From Trichomonas tenax (Eukaryota > Parabasalia > Trichomonadida > Trichomonadidae): a stretch of DNA of 22,161 bases. Every line of letters begins with the position of its first letter. The first letter of the stretch is position 1. The notes under the pieces were generated by a model. The model did not search any database, had not been told where the DNA came from, and saw nothing but the letters and a program-made list of their open reading frames with translations. Shown here piece after piece: positions 17,406 through 22,161 of the stretch. The stretch lies in the NCBI GenBank assembly GCA_023091735.1, contig JALKBU010000871.1, positions 1 through 22,161 of the forward strand, given 5' to 3'. Made by a program: the position numbers and the translations under genes.

Positions 17406-18281
17406 ATGAAAATATATTTACCATTTATTAGTATGGTTCAAGTCAGCACTAATGTTAGAGTTATAAATGAAATTATTAAATATACAATTGATATATTTGG
17501 GAATAAAGCAAAAAATAACTGTTATAACATTGATGCTAACGATAGAATAGTTGAGATCCCCTTGAGTTCAAATCACTTTTTATTGATGAATTCTTCGAAT
17601 GTGACAATATGCGAAAAAATATTGTCAGGATTGCTGAATCTTCCTATCTCGAATATATTTTGGGAACACAGAGTGGATTATCAAGGAGAATCCTTCGAGT
17701 TTCCTATTTCCTTTCAAGATATTTCTCTAAAAGTGCAAAGGAACAACTACAAATCAGTTAAAGATTTTAAAGATGATATACAAACGCTAATTTCAGATCT
17801 TAGAAACTCTAAAAAGAAATATTCAATGATGTTAATTTGCAGTTCGATTCTTCAAGAAGAATTAGACAGATTAATGCAAATATATTCAGATAAATCATCT
17901 AAAATCAAAATTGAAGAAACAAAACTCGATTTATATTTTCAAGATATCAATTATCGACTCGAAACACTTAAAAATGTACCAAGTAACCACATAAAAATAG
18001 ACTTTGAATACTCTTCATATGTTATGAGTAAAGATCCAAAATCATTTTCATCAGAAGAATTAGCAAATCTGCTAAAACTAATCAAAAACCAAGATGTGAT
18101 TACAAAAGTTGCTGCATTCATATTTAACCTTCAACCCGAAGCAATTTCAATCAATAATGGTTTATCAATTCATGTTTCATTGATAAGCAATCTTTATTTG
18201 CAGGGAATTGTCGAGTACACTTTTAGTTTACTGAAAGAAGTCACTATTGATGATATGATCAAATCATCAGAATCAGTGTAA
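17406..18281 (+). CDS. Divergent bromodomain plus NET-like domain (BET-like) protein
   Basis: 291 residues from the ATG at 17406; Met-10 is an alternative start. Residues of about 67-160 have the bromodomain pattern: ICEKILSGLLNLPISNIF (helix Z, then p-x-s-x-x-F), V-D, a PIS...ISLKVQ-like block, NNYKSVKDFKDDIQTLI (Y-x-S-x-x-x-F-x-x-D) and SILQEELDRLMQIY as the last helix. Residues of about 212-277 (SFSSEELANLLKLIKNQ, a middle block, then a Y-T-F end) resemble the extra-terminal (NET) domain. BET proteins read acetylated histones in the nucleus. Where bromodomains have N-x-x-x-YN, this one reads DLRNSKKKYS, so the acetyl-lysine Asn seems lost or displaced. The call rests on pattern matching by eye. 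A completely different helical protein is possible. Confidence 0.5.
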   Translation: MKIYLPFISMVQVSTNVRVINEIIKYTIDIFGNKAKNNCYNIDANDRIVEIPLSSNHFLLMNSSNVTICEKILSGLLNLPISNIFWEHRVDYQGESFEFPISFQDISLKVQRNNYKSVKDFKDDIQTLISDLRNSKKKYSMMLICSSILQEELDRLMQIYSDKSSKIKIEETKLDLYFQDINYRLETLKNVPSNHIKIDFEYSSYVMSKDPKSFSSEELANLLKLIKNQDVITKVAAFIFNLQPEAISINNGLSIHVSLISNLYLQGIVEYTFSLLKEVTIDDMIKSSESV

Positions 18282-19202
18282 TGAATCTATCTATCTATAT
18301 TCAATCATATTACTGTGTTATATATAAATGTTTTGTATGAATTTCTTTGTCTATAATTAATTCTTATTTTTGAACCTTGGATTAAGTTTTGATTTGGATT
18401 GCACTATATGATAGAATAGTATAATCACAGTGTATATATATTAAATTCTAAGCCCATCAAGTTTCTATAAACAAACCCCATCATATCAATAAAATCTCTA
18501 TTTTATCAAGGCCGTTGAGTTAAATATAAACTGCCTTCAGAGAATTAATCATACATTTAATAGTTTTGGCCGAGCCCGTCGCATTATAAAATTACAATAG
18601 TTTAACCTCCATTTTATTCACTCAAGATACCACAACATCAATATACAATCCGAGAAGTGATTATGGCATATAGTAATCGTTGAAACTCAATGACTGAGTG
18701 ATAAAATTCAACAAAAAACGTGTAAAATATTAAAATCGATCAATGTTTTTGGGAATAAGCTATACTAGTGCTATATTATAAAGTGTTTGGATTAAAAACA
18801 TGTTTGATAGAATGTTACCAATCATTAATTCAAAAAATGTTCCATCCTGACTTTTTTCCAAATGGCTCTATGCGGGATTGATAGGTAGAATATTGGTAAA
18901 TGTGTGAAAATTAAAAATCAAGCATTTATCCATTAAAAATAAAAAAATCTCGAGATTTTCCAATAAATTCACAATTTTCTGAGAAAAACATTGTTATTTC
19001 ACAAAAAAACTAATTATTTGGAATGCAAAATATGTATACAGCTTATATTTAAAATAATAACACTTGAAAATTTTTGTGGCAAATTTGTCATTTTTATTCT
19101 ATCAATGTATGGGACTGATTATGCAAAAGTTTTTTACGTAAACTATTCAAATGTTCAAGTAAACATTTCAATTATCCCGTAAACTATTCAAAATAATTCA
19201 GA
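18282..19202. other. Intergenic region with no supported gene
   Basis: About 920 AT-rich bases between the BET-like gene and the CDC25-like gene. A small stem AAGGC/GCCTT with inner AGTT/AACT occurs near 18510-18535. A 63-codon frame at 18991-19182 is judged to be chance. No RNA gene was recognised, and I see no clear initiator at the CDC25-like start. Confidence 0.45.
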
Positions 19203-19928
19203 ATGAAGGAATCATCGCTGTCTGAGTGCGCGATACCGATTCCAGAGCTCGACAATTTCGATAACATAGCGATGATACCTCCATATGCCGTCGAAGAGAA
19301 TGTCAATGACATAATTAGCATGTCTGAGAGAGGAGAGTTCGTACACATCTCACCTTCCTTCTTGTCAAGGTGGATAAATGGAGACACAATGATGCCATAC
19401 CAGCAGCTTATTGTTGTTGACTGCCGTTTCGACTACGAATACAGTGGTGGCCACATTGTTGGTGCGAAAAACGTCAACAGTTACCAGCAGATGATGCATC
19501 TCTTCAAAAAGCACAGTGGAAAGGATGTGGCTTTCTTCTTTCACGGTGAATTTTCACAAGATCGCGGTCCTAACTTTATGAAAATGTTTAGATCTTACGA
19601 TCGCTCATTACACACATACCCAGAGCTCACGCACAAACACCTCTTCTTACTGTCAGGCGGGTACTCGAGATTCTTCGAAGAATTCAGCAATTTGACAACA
19701 GGAGGTTATATCCCAATGAGAGATAAGAATCACGTGCTGAATGGCGATCTGAAGCGCCATTTCAGCATTTATAACTCACAGATGAACAAACCTAGGAAAA
19801 ATAAGATACAGAGGTTCCACTCTTCAGGATCAATTGGAATTTCGTGCTTTACTGCAGAAAGTTCCTCTTTTACCGTGAGATTTGATGATACATATCATCC
19901 AGCATCACAAGATTCAGCTTTATTTTGA
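19203..19928 (+). CDS. CDC25-family (rhodanese-fold) phosphatase homologue with catalytic Cys replaced by Gly
   Basis: 241 residues from the ATG at 19203. The CDC25 fold is clear: VVDCRFDYEYSGGHIVGAKN (about 72-91), the active-site loop, DRSLHTYPEL, LFLLSGGYSRFF and GGYIPM (about 175). CDC25 enzymes remove inhibitory phosphates from CDKs and trigger mitosis. The active site should read HCEFSxxRGP but here it is HGEFSQDRGP (114-123): codon 115 is GGT at 19545-19547, where TGT or TGC would encode the nucleophilic Cys. His114, Glu116 and Arg121 remain, so phosphate or CDK binding could persist without catalysis. The long N-terminal regulatory region of animal CDC25 is absent. The polar tail of about 65 residues has a basic patch and a Ser-rich end. 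The frame is intact, so a pseudophosphatase is more likely than a dead gene. Confidence 0.88.
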   Translation: MKESSLSECAIPIPELDNFDNIAMIPPYAVEENVNDIISMSERGEFVHISPSFLSRWINGDTMMPYQQLIVVDCRFDYEYSGGHIVGAKNVNSYQQMMHLFKKHSGKDVAFFFHGEFSQDRGPNFMKMFRSYDRSLHTYPELTHKHLFLLSGGYSRFFEEFSNLTTGGYIPMRDKNHVLNGDLKRHFSIYNSQMNKPRKNKIQRFHSSGSIGISCFTAESSSFTVRFDDTYHPASQDSALF

Positions 19929-20110
19929 TTGCTTTATCTCAATTATGTTACAAAATATTAGTAATTTTTAATGAATGTAAAGAACATTGTTTTAGGCGGT
20001 GATAATTACATAACAGACTGTTTACACATTATTTCTTTTTTTATTAAAGAGATAATTGGTCTTATTTCATGTGGTGAACTCATTTGACCAGATAAAAGTG
20101 TCAGAAAATA

Positions 20111-20439
20111 GCATTTTGATAGAAATATATTCTGCAATTTAACAATGATCTAACAATACGATATGTCTTGAAAAATGGAAAGAAAAATTCAATTCGTTTT
20201 CATATTGATTTTAGATTGATCTATGTAAAGAGTTATTTTTAAATTTTAAAAACAACTCTCAATTTTCGATATTTTGTAACACAATCATTGAGAGTTGATT
20301 TTAAATTTTAAAAACAACTCTTTACATAGATCAATCTAAAATCGATATGAAAACGAATTGAATTTTTCTTTCCATTTTTAAAGACATATCGTATTGTTAG
20401 ATCATTGTTAAATTGCAGAATATATTTCTATCAAAATGC
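20111..20439. repeat. Long fold-back: two arms of about 152 bp, nearly identical
   Basis: Left arm 20111-20262 and right arm about 20288-20439 are inverted copies with about ten or fewer differences, leaving a loop of about 25 nt. Each arm also contains a near-palindrome around TTTTTAAATTTTAAAAA flanked by GAGTT/AACTC. Weaker matching continues outside: AAAGTGTCA at about 20095 pairs with TGGCACTTT at about 20451. There is no coding frame. It may be a fold-back or MITE-like insertion, or a long hairpin-RNA locus. It lies 180 bases after the CDC25-like gene. Confidence 0.85.
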
Positions 20440-21683
20440 CACACAATCATTGGCACTTTTCTTTCAATTAGTGATACTTTTCGTCTAAAATTTTCAATGA
20501 CTGACACTTTTTATTTCAATTTTGAAAGTTCACTTTTACTTGTTAAGAAAATTGTTGGAGCAAGTCAATCTTTTGATGTGATATTTTTCAAATCGAAATA
20601 GGCTATTTTGCGACATTTTCGGAAAATGGCTTTGAAAATCTTGTTTTAAATGTTTTAAGACGCCTGATAATTCTGTGAATCCAGAATTGACTTTTGGTTT
20701 GTAGTCCAAAAATATCATTTATTGGCCGAACATCGAAAAATGCAAAATATTTCGAATGAAAGGTATTCTTCTGACCAGAAATCAGGAATATCTATGCAGA
20801 TTAGGCCAAGGTTGATATTTTCACATCACAATTTCAGTTTAACCCTTCTCTTTTAATTGAATACCGCGTATCTTGGTAACAAGTCATTCATTCATTATTT
20901 CCTTTGCCTTTTCGTTTCCCATCAAATAATGAAACGAAATCAGTCCAAATATCATTATTCAAATCAAGATCAAGATATTTTTTTCAATAGTCTCATAATA
21001 TTTTTATAACAATCTCATAAACCACTTCTGACACATCTAAACTAACTGAGTTCTCCTCCTATAGAGTTAATTTTTTGTGATTTATAAACAATTTTTTCAT
21101 TAGTCTGTGATTATAAACAGAACTGCTTCGGATATCAATGCCAATTTTCACTAAACTGACTACATTTTTGTTATCATCTGAATAGCAAACTTTTTGATTT
21201 TTATCTAACGAGAATAATCGACAAGTGTTGATTTAGATCCGGTAAACACCAGTAACATAAAAAGTAACCAATATTCTGCAGTTTTTATTTGACAAACATC
21301 TAAAATAACATCATAAAGTCCTCAATATTTTGATTTTCTTGAAAAGCTTATTGTTAAACATCTAACATTAATTGTTATTGCCTGCAACTATAGCTGTATG
21401 TAGTGTTATAGAGTAAAATTCTTAAAACTCTTTAAGTAATAAGTTTTTCGATTTTATATACACCAACTCATTTTTAGAACATATGTGTTAAACTATAGAA
21501 AAGCAAGCAAATGTTAAGCAAGTTTGCGTAGTTTTAACAACATTTACCGGGAATAACAATATCACGCACAATTATTCCATTTTAAGTCGTTATATTTCTA
21601 TGGCATAAAAGCCATTGATACATATATGTTGTTCGTTAAAGAAAGATGAGTTTTTATTTAACTCAAAGCTAAATACAAAATAA
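20440..21683. other. Intergenic region with no supported gene
   Basis: About 1.2 kb, AT-rich. A loose T-G-x-x-ACTTTT motif recurs three times just after the fold-back (about 20450, 20471 and 20503), and its complement lies before the fold-back at 20093-20101. Frames at 20413-20601 and 20536-20718 overlap on opposite strands and have no gene-like features. No RNA gene was recognised. Confidence 0.45.
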
Positions 21684-21935
21684 TTAAAGTTCTGTGCTGA
21701 CAACAATTTCATCATTTTCAACTTCTTGGTTACCTTTGGCTGCTTTATCAGGTACATTTTGGTTTTCATTGTCAACAACCATTACTTCTGGTTTTGTTTC
21801 AAAATGAACGAATAAAAAGACTGCAATTGGGATGCAAATGAAATCAACAAGGTAAAGCCAATTTCTGTCACCATCAAACAAGAAAATATCAATGACTAAC
21901 GAATAAAAATTCGAAGTTAACATTGTAATATTCAT
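21684..21935 (-). CDS. Small membrane protein next to the right-edge repeat
   Basis: 83 residues from the ATG at 21935. An upstream TTG at 21971 would add 12 residues, but it lies inside the edge repeat and is less likely. Residues of about 8-45 are hydrophobic with a break at FDGDRN, giving one or two short membrane helices. The last 35 residues are acidic (DNENQNVPDK, then NDEIVV) and would be cytosolic or luminal. I do not recognise it. It is divergent from the MVTIQP gene across the repeat, just as the gene at 266 is on the left, so it may be an accessory gene of the same element or a host gene truncated by insertion. Confidence 0.4.
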   Translation of the reverse strand: MNITMLTSNFYSLVIDIFLFDGDRNWLYLVDFICIPIAVFLFVHFETKPEVMVVDNENQNVPDKAAKGNQEVENDEIVVSTEL

Positions 21936-21939
21936 CACT

Positions 21940-22101
21940 GATAGTAGTAGATAATGGGGGTTAGTTGCCAATTTTTGTAACTATATATAGTGGGGACAAT
22001 AACTAATATATATAGTGGGAAAAACTAAGTTAATTTTTTTTTTATTATTTAATTTTTAATAAGTAAAAAAGCAACTATATATAGATGGTAACGATTCAAC
22101 C
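21940..22101. repeat. Right-edge copy of the dispersed repeat
   Basis: This is the reverse complement of the left-edge repeat. The near-identical part is 21971-22101; weaker similarity (TAACCCCC, TCTACTACT) continues to about 21940. It holds three TATATA boxes with the same spacing and the start codon of the gene at 22085. No target-site duplication can be checked because the left edge of the window coincides with the end of the match. Confidence 0.85.
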
Positions 22102-22161
22102 TGAGCTAATGAATAAATACATCAAAAAGTCTATGGAAATCATTAAAAATCAAGAAAATGA
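22085..22161 (+). CDS. Start of a repeat-element gene, running off the window
   Basis: The ATG at 22085 opens MVTIQPELMNKYIKK and stays open to the last base (25 full codons). The start aligns with the degraded gene at 1913 (VIVSPKLIEKW), so this is probably an intact or longer member of the same family, and the left edge carries the same start on the minus strand. It is Lys- and Ile-rich. The function of the family is unknown. CTATATATAG lies directly upstream of the ATG and may be part of the promoter. Confidence 0.6.
   Translation, partial: MVTIQPELMNKYIKKSMEIIKNQEN

Noticed and set aside
20413..20718. Overlapping ORFs on both strands after the fold-back
   Set aside because: They overlap each other, begin inside or next to the fold-back arm, and show no domain or start signal.
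1..22101. Whole window as one Maverick/Polinton-type element with terminal inverted repeats
   Set aside because: The size and inverted ends fit, but I see no polymerase B, packaging ATPase, capsid or retroviral-type integrase between them. The interior holds host-type genes, and the repeats contain gene starts pointing outward.
1..22161. tRNA, rRNA and CRISPR arrays
   Set aside because: Scanned by eye on both strands. No cloverleaf with a T-loop motif, no rRNA-like segment and no regularly spaced direct repeats were found.

Overview
This window reads as nuclear DNA of a parabasalid protist, most likely Trichomonas vaginalis or a close relative. It is AT-rich and gene-sparse, with apparently intronless genes. 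Gene content fits that group: CAMK- and CK1-family kinases, a CDC25-type phosphatase, a divergent bromodomain protein, a large single-pass surface protein and a decayed Pmp-like beta-helix gene. Two genes carry a TCA-Y-T-W initiator-like motif just upstream of the ATG. The species call is an inference from family content and style. No marker gene was available.

Layout. Positions 1-2085 and 21684-22161 are mobile or repetitive DNA. One repeat block occurs at both edges in opposite orientation, and a third, diverged copy lies at 1900-2085. It is the upstream region of a repeated gene that starts MVTIQP (edges) or [M]IVSPK (1107-1913). The left arm also holds two broken small genes that share an inverted leader. 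Next come a CAMK-like kinase (2181-3248, minus), a 709-residue membrane protein (4198-6327, minus), a frameshifted Pmp-like relic (6821-7799, plus), a CK1 kinase that lacks an ATG start (8692-9816, minus) and a long LRR-plus-pseudokinase gene broken by one TAG (10299-12707, plus).

The stretch from about 13.5 to 14.7 kb has no convincing gene. It holds five tandem imperfect hairpins of 75-103 nt at 13511-14077, then two more of about 93-95 nt. This is the layout of a clustered small-RNA (pre-miRNA-like) locus and is the most striking unexplained signal here. After it come a ubiquitin-fold-like protein (15664-16191, minus), two divergent fragments of a tyrosine recombinase (16555-17051), a BET-like bromodomain/NET protein (17406-18281), a CDC25-family protein whose catalytic Cys is Gly (19203-19928), and a 329-nt near-perfect fold-back (20111-20439).

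The genes do not form an operon. A recurring theme is signalling or reader proteins with altered key residues: CDC25 Cys to Gly, LRR-kinase HRD to HPN and DFG to DFD, CAMK HRD to HQD, and a bromodomain that appears to lack its acetyl-lysine Asn. Several genes have also lost a start codon or gained a stop.
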